From NCBI GenBank assembly GCA_026645945.1, contig JAPKMO010000007.1, forward strand, positions 1-64,000: a DNA stretch of 64,000 bases, read 5' to 3'. This DNA is from Anaerolineae bacterium. Its GTDB lineage: Bacteria > Chloroflexota > Anaerolineae > Aggregatilineales > Phototrophicaceae. The notes under the pieces were generated by a model, which was not told the DNA's origin, searched no databases, and was given only the letters and a program-made list of their open reading frames with translations. Below are positions 9,139 through 17,270 of this stretch, one piece after another (position 1 is the first letter of the stretch; every line of letters begins with the position of its first letter). Made by a program: the position numbers and the translations under genes.

Positions 9139-10122
9139 TTACTGCTCCTTGTAAATGAAGCGAGCGATGTCGGGGTCATCAATGTTGTCCTGGCGCATCA
9201 CGGCGTAGCCGGTCGGGATGCGCTTCGGCATACTGGTCACGCCGCGCGTGTAGGCCATCGCCGTAATGACGCCCATATAACCCATATCGGCGGGTTTCTG
9301 GGCGATGACTTCGGTGACAGTGCCTTCGCGCAGCAGCTCGATGGCGAACTCGGAAGCGTCGAAGGCCACGACCTCCACCGCGCCGCCGAGACCGGCGTTC
9401 TGCACTGCCGCGCCAGCGCCCTGGGCGCTGAAGGTGTTGGCGCCGAAGACGCCCTTGATGTCAGGGTTGGCTTCGAGGACGGCAGCGGTCTGCTGCTGGG
9501 CGGTGTTCACATCATCCTCGTTGTAGTCCACGCCGACGACTTCAAGGCCGAGATCGGCGGCGGCGGCTTTGCAGCCTTCCTCGCGCTGGTCGGTGGTGGA
9601 GATGCCGGGACGGACGTTCTGGATGTAAATCTTGGCGCCCGCGCCGAGCTTTTCGGCCAGGGTGCTGCACGCGATGTAGCCGCCCTGGAAGTTGTCCGAG
9701 CCGATGTAGGTCAGCGGGAAGGTCACTTCGCCGTTTTCGTAATCACCGTCGCCGATGAAGGTATCCACCGTCAGCAGGGGGATGCCGGCATCGCGGACGC
9801 CTTCGAGGACGGGGATCATCTGCTCTTTGTCGGTGGGGGCGGTAATCAGGAAGTCAATGTCCCCGCGCGCGACCAGGGCTTCGATGATGGGGGTCTGCAC
9901 CGTCGGGTCGAAGGCCGCCGGGTCCTGCTGAATGATTTCCACGCCCAGGTCAATGGCTGCCTGCGTCACGCCCGCCGCCATCGTGACATAAAACGGGTCG
10001 GGGTTCACGCCCGGGACAAAAGCGAATTTATAGGTCTGGGGGGCATCCTGCGCCGCCGCAAACGGCACAACCGCTAACGCCAGCACAGCGAAAAGCGTGA
10101 ACAAAATGAGTCTCTTCGACAT
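9139..10122 (-). CDS. Periplasmic sugar-binding protein (ribose/LacI-type fold)
   Basis: 327 aa. A short basic start, a hydrophobic core and AQDAP at about residues 24-28 give a Sec signal peptide. The mature part shows the type I periplasmic binding fold: GVNPDPFYVTMAAGV, IDFLITAPTDKEQM, YIGSDNFQGGYIAC and VVAFDASEFAIELL. GAGGAG precedes the ATG. It is the substrate receptor for the permease and ATPase that follow. The sugar is not predictable from sequence, but the operon's kinases and aldolase suggest a ketose or a hexose that becomes one. Confidence 0.88.
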   Translation of the reverse strand: MSKRLILFTLFAVLALAVVPFAAAQDAPQTYKFAFVPGVNPDPFYVTMAAGVTQAAIDLGVEIIQQDPAAFDPTVQTPIIEALVARGDIDFLITAPTDKEQMIPVLEGVRDAGIPLLTVDTFIGDGDYENGEVTFPLTYIGSDNFQGGYIACSTLAEKLGAGAKIYIQNVRPGISTTDQREEGCKAAAADLGLEVVGVDYNEDDVNTAQQQTAAVLEANPDIKGVFGANTFSAQGAGAAVQNAGLGGAVEVVAFDASEFAIELLREGTVTEVIAQKPADMGYMGVITAMAYTRGVTSMPKRIPTGYAVMRQDNIDDPDIARFIYKEQ

Positions 10123-10223
10123 GATTATTTCTCCTCGAATTCAAAACCCTTAAATGCTGCTCATTTTGGATGGGATACATCTTAAAATCGGCTTGCCGGT
10201 GAACCTCCTTTCGCTAAACGATG

Positions 10224-11018
10224 TTAAACCCGTATCACTTCGATGCCGCATTCCGCTATACGGGCGGCGTCGGTGTCACCGAGGCCGGTATCGGTAATCA
10301 GCACGTCCAGTTCGTGCAGGGGAGCGACGGTAAGGCTGCGTGTCTGGTTAAATTTGCTGCTGTCGGCCAGCAGCGCCACCCGCGCCGCGCGTTTAAGCAT
10401 GGTGTATTTAATTTCGACCTCCAGCATGTTTGAGGTTGTCATCCCCTGCTCCATGTTGAAGCCGCCGCAGGCCAGAAAAGCCCAGTCGGCATTGATGATG
10501 TCTAGGGCGCGCACGACCTGCGGGCCGATCAGCGACCAGGTGAGATGGCGCAAAATACCGCCGGTCATGACCAGTTCGATGCTGGGGAAGTGCGCTGCCG
10601 CCGCCGCCACGTTAAGCGCCGGGGTGACAACGCGCAGATATTCCAGATCGCGCGGCAGATGCCGGATGAGTTCGACGGTGGTGCTGCCGGCATCCACGAT
10701 GATCGTCTGGCCGACTTCGACCAGTTGAGCAGCGCGTTTGCCGATGCGGCGTTTGTGTTCGGGATTCAGTTTGCTGCGCTCGAACAGAAAACGCTCGCTG
10801 CCGGCCATATGGGGGCGTTTGGAAACCGCGCCGCCCCAGATGATTTCGCAGTAGCCGGCGTTTTCCAGTTCGCGTAGGTCGGAACGAATCGTGGCGGCAG
10901 TGACGCTGAGCAGCTCTTTGAGTTCAGCGTTACGCACCACCCCTTCGCGGTCGAGAATTTCCAGGATGATCCGCTGACGTTCGACAGCCAGTAAAGAACT
11001 TTCTTCAGGTTTCATCAT
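10224..11018 (-). CDS. DeoR-family transcriptional regulator
   Basis: 264 aa. An N-terminal winged helix (ERQRIILEILDREGVVRNAELKELLSVTAATIRSDLRELENAG pattern, about 13-56) is followed by the sugar-phosphate sensor domain with IIVDAGSTTVELIRHL (about 111) and LLADSSKFNQ (about 212). DeoR proteins usually repress sugar operons and are released by a phosphorylated intermediate. It is the first gene of the minus-strand operon that runs to the LacD-like aldolase and probably controls it and itself. Confidence 0.85.
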   Translation of the reverse strand: MMKPEESSLLAVERQRIILEILDREGVVRNAELKELLSVTAATIRSDLRELENAGYCEIIWGGAVSKRPHMAGSERFLFERSKLNPEHKRRIGKRAAQLVEVGQTIIVDAGSTTVELIRHLPRDLEYLRVVTPALNVAAAAAHFPSIELVMTGGILRHLTWSLIGPQVVRALDIINADWAFLACGGFNMEQGMTTSNMLEVEIKYTMLKRAARVALLADSSKFNQTRSLTVAPLHELDVLITDTGLGDTDAARIAECGIEVIRV

Positions 11019-11048
11019 GAATATGAATGGCGAATAATTTTAGTATTT

Positions 11049-11077
11049 AACTTACCAAGTTTTTCCAAAATTGTCAA
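11049..11077 (-). promoter_or_regulatory. Probable sigma-70-type promoter for the DeoR-led sugar operon
   Basis: On the minus strand a perfect TTGACA (-35, 11072-11077) is separated by 17 bp from TAAGTT (-10, 11049-11054). It lies in an AT-rich gap 31 bp before the DeoR start. The -10 is weak, so the call is tentative. Confidence 0.4.
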
Positions 11078-11151
11078 ATTTTTGCTTTTTAGGCGAATTG
11101 AGCGAAAATATCTGGGCAAATGGTAAATAAGTAAAATCAGGATAAATAGAA

Positions 11152-12129
11152 TTGAACACGTTGATGCTTGTGAGCGGGGGTGATGCGCCAGGGATTAATG
11201 CGGCATTTTATCATTACGCGCGGGCGGCGGCGCGGGATGGTAATGCGGTTTATGGCGCGCGCGGGGGTTTTGCCGGGCTGCTGAACGGCGAGGTATCCCT
11301 TTTAAAACCGGAGGCGGCAGCGCCCTGGGCGGGTGTCGGCGGGTCGCTGCTGGAGTCCAGCCGCGAGCCGGTGTTATCGAGCCAGGATGCCGAGCAGCGG
11401 CTCAAAGTGCGGCTGGACGAGCGGGGTATAAAAGGGCTGGTGCTGTTCGGCGGCGATGGTTCGCTGCGCCACATTCCGCCGCTGCTGGAGGCCTGGGGGG
11501 TTCCCTGCATCGGGATTCCGACCACCATAGATAATGACGTGGCCGGAACGGAGCTAACGTTGGGTTTTGATTCGGCCTGCAACTTCGCTTACCATGTCAT
11601 AGATGGAATGCGGGCGACGGCGCACGCGCTGCCGGGGCGGATTTTTACGCTGGAGACGCTGGGGGGCGATACGGGTTTTCTGGCGCTGGCGGTGGCCGAC
11701 GGCGCAGGGGCGGACGTGGTGCTGCTGCCGGAATATGATTATGATGAAAACTGGCTGGCGGAACGCCTGCGGGAAGCGGTGTGGTCGCGCGGCCATGCCC
11801 TGCTGGTGATGTCTGAGGGCGTAAAGACTAAAGAAACAGTAGTGGCGAACATTCCGCAGTGGACGGGTATTCGCGTCCGGGATACGCGCCTGGGACATGC
11901 CCAGCGCGGCGGCCCGCCGTCTCATCGAGACCGCGTGCTGGCAGCGGAGATGGCGCGCGTTGCTTATGCTTCGCTGTGTGATGGGGTGCGCGCCGGCGTG
12001 GTGGTGGTCCGCGGCGGGCGAACGATGCTGCATGAAGGTGTGCTGGCCGGCGCGCCGCAAGCCGCCCCCGACCACGTTTTGTACGATTTCATCAATGGAT
12101 TGAGCAGCGATGGGCATTCTGGCAATTGA
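11152..12129 (+). CDS. 6-phosphofructokinase-family protein, divergent
   Basis: 325 aa. It carries the PFK-A signatures SGGDAPGIN (8-16), GGDGS (100-104), TIDND (125-129, catalytic Asp127) and RDTRLGHAQRGGPP. The glycine after the GGD aspartate is the ATP-type residue, not the pyrophosphate type. The segment that is MGRYCG in classic enzymes reads LGGDTG here (170-175), so the active-site arginine of that loop is absent. This points to altered substrate use, for example another ketose phosphate. The start is a TTG at 11152 after AGGA; an in-frame ATG at 11164 would cut into the first strand. Confidence 0.75.
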   Translation: MNTLMLVSGGDAPGINAAFYHYARAAARDGNAVYGARGGFAGLLNGEVSLLKPEAAAPWAGVGGSLLESSREPVLSSQDAEQRLKVRLDERGIKGLVLFGGDGSLRHIPPLLEAWGVPCIGIPTTIDNDVAGTELTLGFDSACNFAYHVIDGMRATAHALPGRIFTLETLGGDTGFLALAVADGAGADVVLLPEYDYDENWLAERLREAVWSRGHALLVMSEGVKTKETVVANIPQWTGIRVRDTRLGHAQRGGPPSHRDRVLAAEMARVAYASLCDGVRAGVVVVRGGRTMLHEGVLAGAPQAAPDHVLYDFINGLSSDGHSGN

Positions 12130-13030
12130 TTTTGGCGGCACGCGCACGCGCACGGCCTGGTATGATGCCAACCTAGAACAGCAGGTGCGGGACGAAACGC
12201 CGTCGCTGGTGAGCCAGTCCGCCGAATCGGTCATTGGGCGTATCATCGAGACTGCTCGGCGGGTTGTGCCGCCCGGCGCGGTGATTGAGGCGGTTGGCAT
12301 TTCCGCGCCGGGGCCGCTGGACTCCCGCACCGGGGTGATTCGCCATGCCAAAACGCTGCCGGGGTGGCGAGACGTGCCGCTAGCGGCCATTGTTGGCGAG
12401 GCATTTGGCGCGCCAGCCTGGATGGAAAACGACGCCAATCTGGCCGCGCTGGCGGAGTATCGTCTGGGAGCAGGGCGCGGCTGCGACCCGATGGTTTACC
12501 TGACCATCAGCACCGGCATCGGCGGCGGCGCGGTGATCGGCGGGCGGCTGTTCACGGGATGGAGCGGGCTGGCGGTCGAACCGGGGCATATGCGTTTTAC
12601 CCTGCCGGATGGTTCGGTGCGGCGGCTGGAGGAGCTGGCGTCCGGTACGGCTGTTGGGCTGCGGGCGCAGGAGCGACTGACGCGAGATGCCGCGCCGTCG
12701 TCGCTGCGAGGTGCGCCGGAAATCAACGGCCAGATAGTCGGTCAGGCGGCGCAGGCCGGCGACCCCCTGGCGCTGGAAGTCGTGCGGGAGGCGGGTTTCT
12801 GGCTGGGATTGGGGATAGTCAACCTGCTGCACCTGCTCAGCCCGCAGGTGATTGTCGTGGGCGGCAGCGCCAGCTTGCTGGGCGATCTGCTGTTTGACCC
12901 GGCGCGTGCGGCCATCGAGGCGCACGTGCTGGACCCGGCTTTTATTCCGCCGGCGCTGATTCGACCGGCGGCGCTGGGTGATGATGTATGTCTGGTAGGG
13001 GCGGCGGCTTTTGCGCTACAAACCCTGTAG
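12110..13030 (+). CDS. ROK-family sugar kinase
   Basis: 306 aa. ATP-binding LAIDFGGTRTR opens the protein, ENDAN holds the probable catalytic Asp108, and STGIGGGAVIGG and EPGH (His160) are present. The usual ROK zinc motif CxCGxxGCxE is missing; after EPGH the chain reads MRFTLPDG and continues without cysteines. The gene overlaps the phosphofructokinase by 20 bp, so the two are translationally linked and may phosphorylate one sugar in turn. Glucose, allose, mannose or N-acetyl sugars are all possible substrates. Confidence 0.8.
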   Translation: MGILAIDFGGTRTRTAWYDANLEQQVRDETPSLVSQSAESVIGRIIETARRVVPPGAVIEAVGISAPGPLDSRTGVIRHAKTLPGWRDVPLAAIVGEAFGAPAWMENDANLAALAEYRLGAGRGCDPMVYLTISTGIGGGAVIGGRLFTGWSGLAVEPGHMRFTLPDGSVRRLEELASGTAVGLRAQERLTRDAAPSSLRGAPEINGQIVGQAAQAGDPLALEVVREAGFWLGLGIVNLLHLLSPQVIVVGGSASLLGDLLFDPARAAIEAHVLDPAFIPPALIRPAALGDDVCLVGAAAFALQTL

Positions 13031-14524
13031 CCGGTGCATATCGTCTTTCAAGCGGGCATACAGGCCGCGATAGTGTTCGCGCCGGGACAGATAGATTTCG
13101 GCGGTGGCCGGGTCTGGCTCGACCCGAGCGGAAGCCTGGGGCAGCCGGGCGCAGGCTTCCTCGAACGAAGCATATACCCCGCTGCCGACTCCGGCCAGCA
13201 GCGCCGCGCCGACGCTGCCATGATTTGCGCCGCCCGCCAGCGCCAGCGGACGGCGATAGATGTCGGCCTGAATCTGCCGCCAGACCGGCGAACCTGCTGC
13301 ACCGCCGGTAATGGTGATCGCCAGATTCGGGTCGTTGGCGGCCTCGATAACCAGCGACAGGCATTCGTCTATCGCAAAGGTGACTCCTTCCATGACGGCG
13401 CGGGCTAAATGGCCGACCGTATGGTGCAGGCGCAGCCCCAGGAAAACCCCGGTCGCTGCCGGGTCCATGTGCGGCGTGCGTTCCCCGGCCAGATAGGGCA
13501 GGAAGGCCAGCCCATCCGCGCCGGGTGGAACCTGGCTTGCCAGATGAGACAGATATTCGTAGGCGTCCGGGCGTGCGGTCAATCCCAGGATGTCGCGCAG
13601 CCAGCGCAGCGACAGCCCGGCGGAGAGGATGGCCGTCTGGACGTACCAGCGGTCCGGGATGGGGTAGTTAAAAATGTAATAACGAAGCTGTGGGTCGGTG
13701 CGTGGGTTCGTCAGCAGGGCAAAAACCTGGCCGCCCGTGCCGATGACCGACAGCGCCCGCCCCGGCGCGTACAGGCCGTGTCCTAAACCCTGGGCCGGCA
13801 GGTCGGCGCTGCCGACCACAACCGGTATCCCCGGCGGCAGACCAAGCGTCTCTGCTGTTGATGGCAGAAGCTCGCCCGCCACAGCCGCCGACGGCCAGAC
13901 CGGAGGCAGGTAGCGGCGCTCGGCGCGGCACTGTTCGATAAGCCAGTCCGACCAGTCGTTGGCGGCTATGTCGAATAACCAAGTGGCGGCAGCATCGCTG
14001 GGGTCGGTGGCTGGGATGCCGGTCATCCTCAGGCGCACGGTGTCTTTGGGCATCAGAACTACGTGGGTTCGGGACAGCGTTTCCGGCTCGTGGCCGGCCA
14101 GCCACATCAGGGTCGGTCCCATAAACCCGGCGGCGGGCAGCCCTGGCGCGTGCTGCGCCATGTCATGGTCGCTCAGGCGCGCCCGGAGCGTGTCAACCTG
14201 CGGTTTGCTGCGCGCATCCGCCCAAATGATGGCAGGGCGAAGCGGACGTAAACTGGCGTCTAGGCAGGCGAAACCGTGCATATGCCCATCCAGGCCGATG
14301 CCCCGCACCGCCGATGGATCAATGCCGGACTGCTGCACCGCCTGGCGCACAGTCTGGGCGGCTGCCGACCACCAATCATCGGGATTTTGTTCGGCATAAC
14401 CGGGCTGTGGGTGAAAAATGGGGTACTCGTAGGAAGCGCCGGCGAGTGTTTGCCCGCTTTCCGCTTCAAAAACGATTGTTTTAACGCTGGATGTTCCGAG
14501 ATCAATGCCGAGCAGGTAAACCAT
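13016..14524 (-). CDS. FGGY-family carbohydrate kinase, xylulokinase-like
   Basis: 502 aa. LLGIDLGTSSVKTIVFE at the start, DGHMHGFACLD near residue 78 and IIWADARS near 97 match xylulokinases (XylB), and ITGGAAGSPVWRQIQADI near 408 is the C-terminal FGGY signature. Its 3' end overlaps the convergent ROK gene by 15 bp, with no terminator between them. Upstream is the 14-bp tandem repeat and then the SorC regulator on the same strand. D-xylulose or another 2-ketopentose or pentitol is the likely substrate. Confidence 0.75.
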   Translation of the reverse strand: MVYLLGIDLGTSSVKTIVFEAESGQTLAGASYEYPIFHPQPGYAEQNPDDWWSAAAQTVRQAVQQSGIDPSAVRGIGLDGHMHGFACLDASLRPLRPAIIWADARSKPQVDTLRARLSDHDMAQHAPGLPAAGFMGPTLMWLAGHEPETLSRTHVVLMPKDTVRLRMTGIPATDPSDAAATWLFDIAANDWSDWLIEQCRAERRYLPPVWPSAAVAGELLPSTAETLGLPPGIPVVVGSADLPAQGLGHGLYAPGRALSVIGTGGQVFALLTNPRTDPQLRYYIFNYPIPDRWYVQTAILSAGLSLRWLRDILGLTARPDAYEYLSHLASQVPPGADGLAFLPYLAGERTPHMDPAATGVFLGLRLHHTVGHLARAVMEGVTFAIDECLSLVIEAANDPNLAITITGGAAGSPVWRQIQADIYRRPLALAGGANHGSVGAALLAGVGSGVYASFEEACARLPQASARVEPDPATAEIYLSRREHYRGLYARLKDDMHRLQGL

Positions 14525-14854
14525 GGTTGTAGCACTCTTGTGGGCGCAGGGGCCCTTGCATTTTTAGGGTCAATATGGTGACAGACTGCTGAAATTATCA
14601 CGATAAGGGCAGGCTGACAACAGCCCTCCCTGTGCTTTATCACAATTACCGGTATTCGACCAAAGCTTTCGTTTGCAACCCGGTACATCAACAAGATGAG
14701 AGTGCCTACCTCGGACAGTGGGCTTAAGCCCACTGTCCTAAGCCCACTGTCCTAAGCCCACTGTCCTAAGCTCACTGTCCTAAGCTCACTGTCCTAAGCC
14801 CACTGCCCTAAGCCCACTGTTTAGTATGCAGATTGAGCTGATTCATGTACCGGC
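14525..14854. other. Intergenic region without a gene (330 bp)
   Basis: No open frame of note. It holds the 14-bp tandem repeat (14723-14820) with its flanking palindrome. The part next to the FGGY kinase start (14525-14714) shows no strong ribosome site or promoter that I can point to. Confidence 0.6.
14715..14820. repeat. 14-bp tandem repeat (7 units) headed by a 22-bp palindrome
   Basis: The unit CCTAAGCCCACTGT is repeated head to tail seven times from 14723 to 14820, in exact 14-bp phase. The first unit begins CT instead of CC, two units carry a T in the CCC, and one ends in C. The array begins inside a perfect palindrome whose core is CAGTGGGCTTAAGCCCACTG (palindrome 14715-14736). The same core is the centre of the dispersed 88-bp elements at 45.3 and 54.8 kb. 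Confidence 0.95.
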
Positions 14855-15817
14855 CTACCGGCTTAACTCCAGGATGCCTGCTGCCGCCTGATCGTCGGTG
14901 ACGAGTACATCTACGTATCCACCCCGCAGCGCGCCCAAAATAGCGCTGGCTTTTTCCCGTGTGCCGGCCACCGCGATCACAGTTTTAACGTCGTGAAGCG
15001 CCGACAGCCCGATGCTGATCGCGCGCTGGTTGAGGTCTATATCCAACACCTGTCCGCGGTCGTCGAAAAACTGCGCGCACATATGGCCGACCGCGCCCTT
15101 GTTCCGAAGCCCTTCCAGTTCGTTTTCATTGAGGTAGCCCGTCCAGATCAGACTGGATGAATCCGGCTCCAGCGCGCCGATGCCGATAATTACGCAATCC
15201 GCCTTTGCGCCTTCGGCCAGCACGTCGCGGACAGACGGTTCCTGCACAAGTAAATCGCGCGTGCGCGGGTCTTCCACCAGCAGGGGCGCGTGCAGGTAGC
15301 GGTAGCGCGCGCCGAATTTCATTGCCAGTTCGCGCGCCAGATCAATACCTTCGATCAGCGGGTTATTCGAACCCAGTGCACCGATGATGGGAATAACCGT
15401 GACGTTAAAATGATGCGCCGGGTTAACCTGGGCGATGGTATCGGCGATTGACAGCCCATAAGAAACGCCGACCACACATTCATCGGTCACGTATTGTTCC
15501 AGCAAACGCGCCGCAAGCTGCCCCATGCCGCGCCGGACAACCTCCTTCGGGCGTCCCAGGCTGCGTAAAACGCGCACGTGTTGAAGGCTAAAAGCCGTTC
15601 GCAGTCTATCCTCCAGGTCGGCGTCGCGTGCGATGCTGTAGTTGATGGTGATGGTGACGATGCCGCTGGTGCGCGCTTCCTGTAAAAGGCGCGAAACGGT
15701 AGAGCGCGAAACATTGATGCGCCGCCCAATTTCCGCCTGCGTCAGCTCCTGCTCGTAGTACAGCCAGGCTACTTCGACCAGGAGATTAAGATCATCCTGA
15801 GTGAGTGTGTCCAACAT
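14855..15817 (-). CDS. SorC-family sugar-binding transcriptional regulator
   Basis: 320 aa. N-terminal helix-turn-helix LTQAEIGRRINVSRSTVSRLLQEA (about 25-48) is followed by the large SorC effector domain with VVGVSYGLSIADTI near 116, VIGIGALEP near 210 and a C-terminal GALRGGYVDVLVTDD. Members bind phosphorylated sugars. It is divergent from the UlaG operon, with a perfect inverted repeat over the opposite promoter, so it very likely controls that operon. Confidence 0.85.
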   Translation of the reverse strand: MLDTLTQDDLNLLVEVAWLYYEQELTQAEIGRRINVSRSTVSRLLQEARTSGIVTITINYSIARDADLEDRLRTAFSLQHVRVLRSLGRPKEVVRRGMGQLAARLLEQYVTDECVVGVSYGLSIADTIAQVNPAHHFNVTVIPIIGALGSNNPLIEGIDLARELAMKFGARYRYLHAPLLVEDPRTRDLLVQEPSVRDVLAEGAKADCVIIGIGALEPDSSSLIWTGYLNENELEGLRNKGAVGHMCAQFFDDRGQVLDIDLNQRAISIGLSALHDVKTVIAVAGTREKASAILGALRGGYVDVLVTDDQAAAGILELSR

Positions 15818-15970
15818 CGCCGATACCTTTATTCAACCTGCACAACCGCGCCGGTGTTTGAGAAAATTCTCACTATCCCTAACAGTACCGTACATCATGC
15901 CTCAAATTCAAGTCGTTTTTCCGCTGCTGCCAGCCCAAAAGTCTCTCCAACACCGATTATATGCTGATTT

Positions 15971-16006
15971 CTGCACATATTCTCATTTTATTTGACATAT
16001 GTGCAG
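15971..16006 (+). promoter_or_regulatory. Operator palindrome overlapping a promoter -35 (likely SorC site)
   Basis: Perfect 10-bp arms CTGCACATAT (15971-15980) and ATATGTGCAG (15997-16006), 16 bp apart. A perfect TTGACA (15992-15997) touches the right arm, and 17 bp later lies a weak -10, TACGCT (16015-16020). The site is 72 bp before the UlaG start and in the gap between it and the divergent SorC gene. Confidence 0.6.
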
Positions 16007-16077
16007 GATGCGAATACGCTGAAGATAGATATTTTTCATCGCAGCACGGAGCGTACCCCTGGCAAGGAGGCGCATAA

Positions 16078-17142
16078 ATGGCGAAAGTTAACGAAATTAC
16101 ACGTGAATCCTGGATTTTAAAAACCTTCCCGGAATGGGGAACCTGGTTAAATGAAGAAATCGAACAGGAAGTTGTCGCGCCCGGCACTTTTGTGATGTGG
16201 TGGCTGGGCTGCACCGGCATCTGGCTGAAGTCAGAAGGCGGCGCGAACATCTGTATTGACCTGTGGGTAGGAACCGGGAAAAAGACGAAAGCGAACCCCT
16301 GGATGCGCGACCAGCACCAGCACCAGCGGGCTATCGGCGTCAGAAAACTCCAGCCCAACTTAAGAAACTCGGTCTGCGTGCTTGACCCCTTCGCCATTCG
16401 GCAGGTTGATGCCGTGGTAGCGACCCACGACCACGACGACCATATTGATCCGAACGTGGCCGCTGCCATCATGCAGAACCACGATGCCTCTGTGCCGTTC
16501 ATCGGGCCAAAAACCTGTGTTGACCTGTGGGTAAGCTGGGGCGTGCCGAAAGACCGCTGCATCGTGGTCAAACCCGGCGATGTGGTTGAGATTAAGGATA
16601 CCCAGCTTATTACGCTCGATTCGTTCGACCGCACCGAACTGGTCACAGCGCCGCCCGGCGTCACGCTTAAGGGTAAAATGCCGCAGGAGATGGACGAACG
16701 CGCCGTTAACTATCTCATCAAAACGCCCGGCGGCAGTGTTTATCACAGCGGGGATTCACATTATTCCAACTATTACGCCAAACACGGCAACGATCATATC
16801 ATCAACGTCGCGCTGGGGTCGTTTGGCGAAAACCCGCGCGGCATGACCGATAAAATGACCTCGATAGACCTGCTTAAAATGGCCGAATGCCTCAATGCCG
16901 AGGTCATTATTCCCATTCATCACGACATCTGGACGAACTTCCAAGCCGACCCTAACGAGATATTGGTTTTATGGAATATGCGTAAAGACCGGCTGCAATA
17001 CTGTTTCAAGCCGTTTATTTGGCAGGTCGGCGGCAAATACGTATACCCCAACGACAAAAACAAAATCATCTACCAGTATCCGCGAGGTTTTGATGATGCG
17101 TTCACGCTCGAACCGGATTTGCCCTTCAAATCCATGTTATGA
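16078..17142 (+). CDS. ulaG: UlaG-like L-ascorbate-6-phosphate lactonase
   Basis: 354 aa, the normal UlaG length. The metallo-beta-lactamase-fold metal site HDHDDHID is at residues 117-124, and further UlaG-like stretches are [28 protein letters not shown] and [16 protein letters not shown]. In enteric bacteria UlaG opens the lactone of L-ascorbate 6-phosphate to 3-keto-L-gulonate 6-phosphate in the cytoplasm. AAGGAGG precedes the ATG. It heads an operon with an ABC importer, UlaD and a PfkB kinase; no PTS genes are present. Confidence 0.85.
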   Translation: MAKVNEITRESWILKTFPEWGTWLNEEIEQEVVAPGTFVMWWLGCTGIWLKSEGGANICIDLWVGTGKKTKANPWMRDQHQHQRAIGVRKLQPNLRNSVCVLDPFAIRQVDAVVATHDHDDHIDPNVAAAIMQNHDASVPFIGPKTCVDLWVSWGVPKDRCIVVKPGDVVEIKDTQLITLDSFDRTELVTAPPGVTLKGKMPQEMDERAVNYLIKTPGGSVYHSGDSHYSNYYAKHGNDHIINVALGSFGENPRGMTDKMTSIDLLKMAECLNAEVIIPIHHDIWTNFQADPNEILVLWNMRKDRLQYCFKPFIWQVGGKYVYPNDKNKIIYQYPRGFDDAFTLEPDLPFKSML

Positions 17143-17270
17143 GCGTCGGCGTGGGCCTTAAATTTTACGAATAACGCCATCAGGCAGGACATTCAGCAAG
17201 GAGGCGCGCGGCAGCAGAAGAACATTCACAGGCAATTCTAAAGATCAACCAGTTATCAGGAGTTTGTGAA

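Noticed and set aside
9118-10077. Long plus-strand open frame of 319 codons
   Set aside because: It lies opposite the periplasmic binding protein gene, has no family resemblance and is an effect of codon bias.
14723-14820. CRISPR array
   Set aside because: Units are only 14 bp and directly adjacent with no spacers; there are no cas genes.
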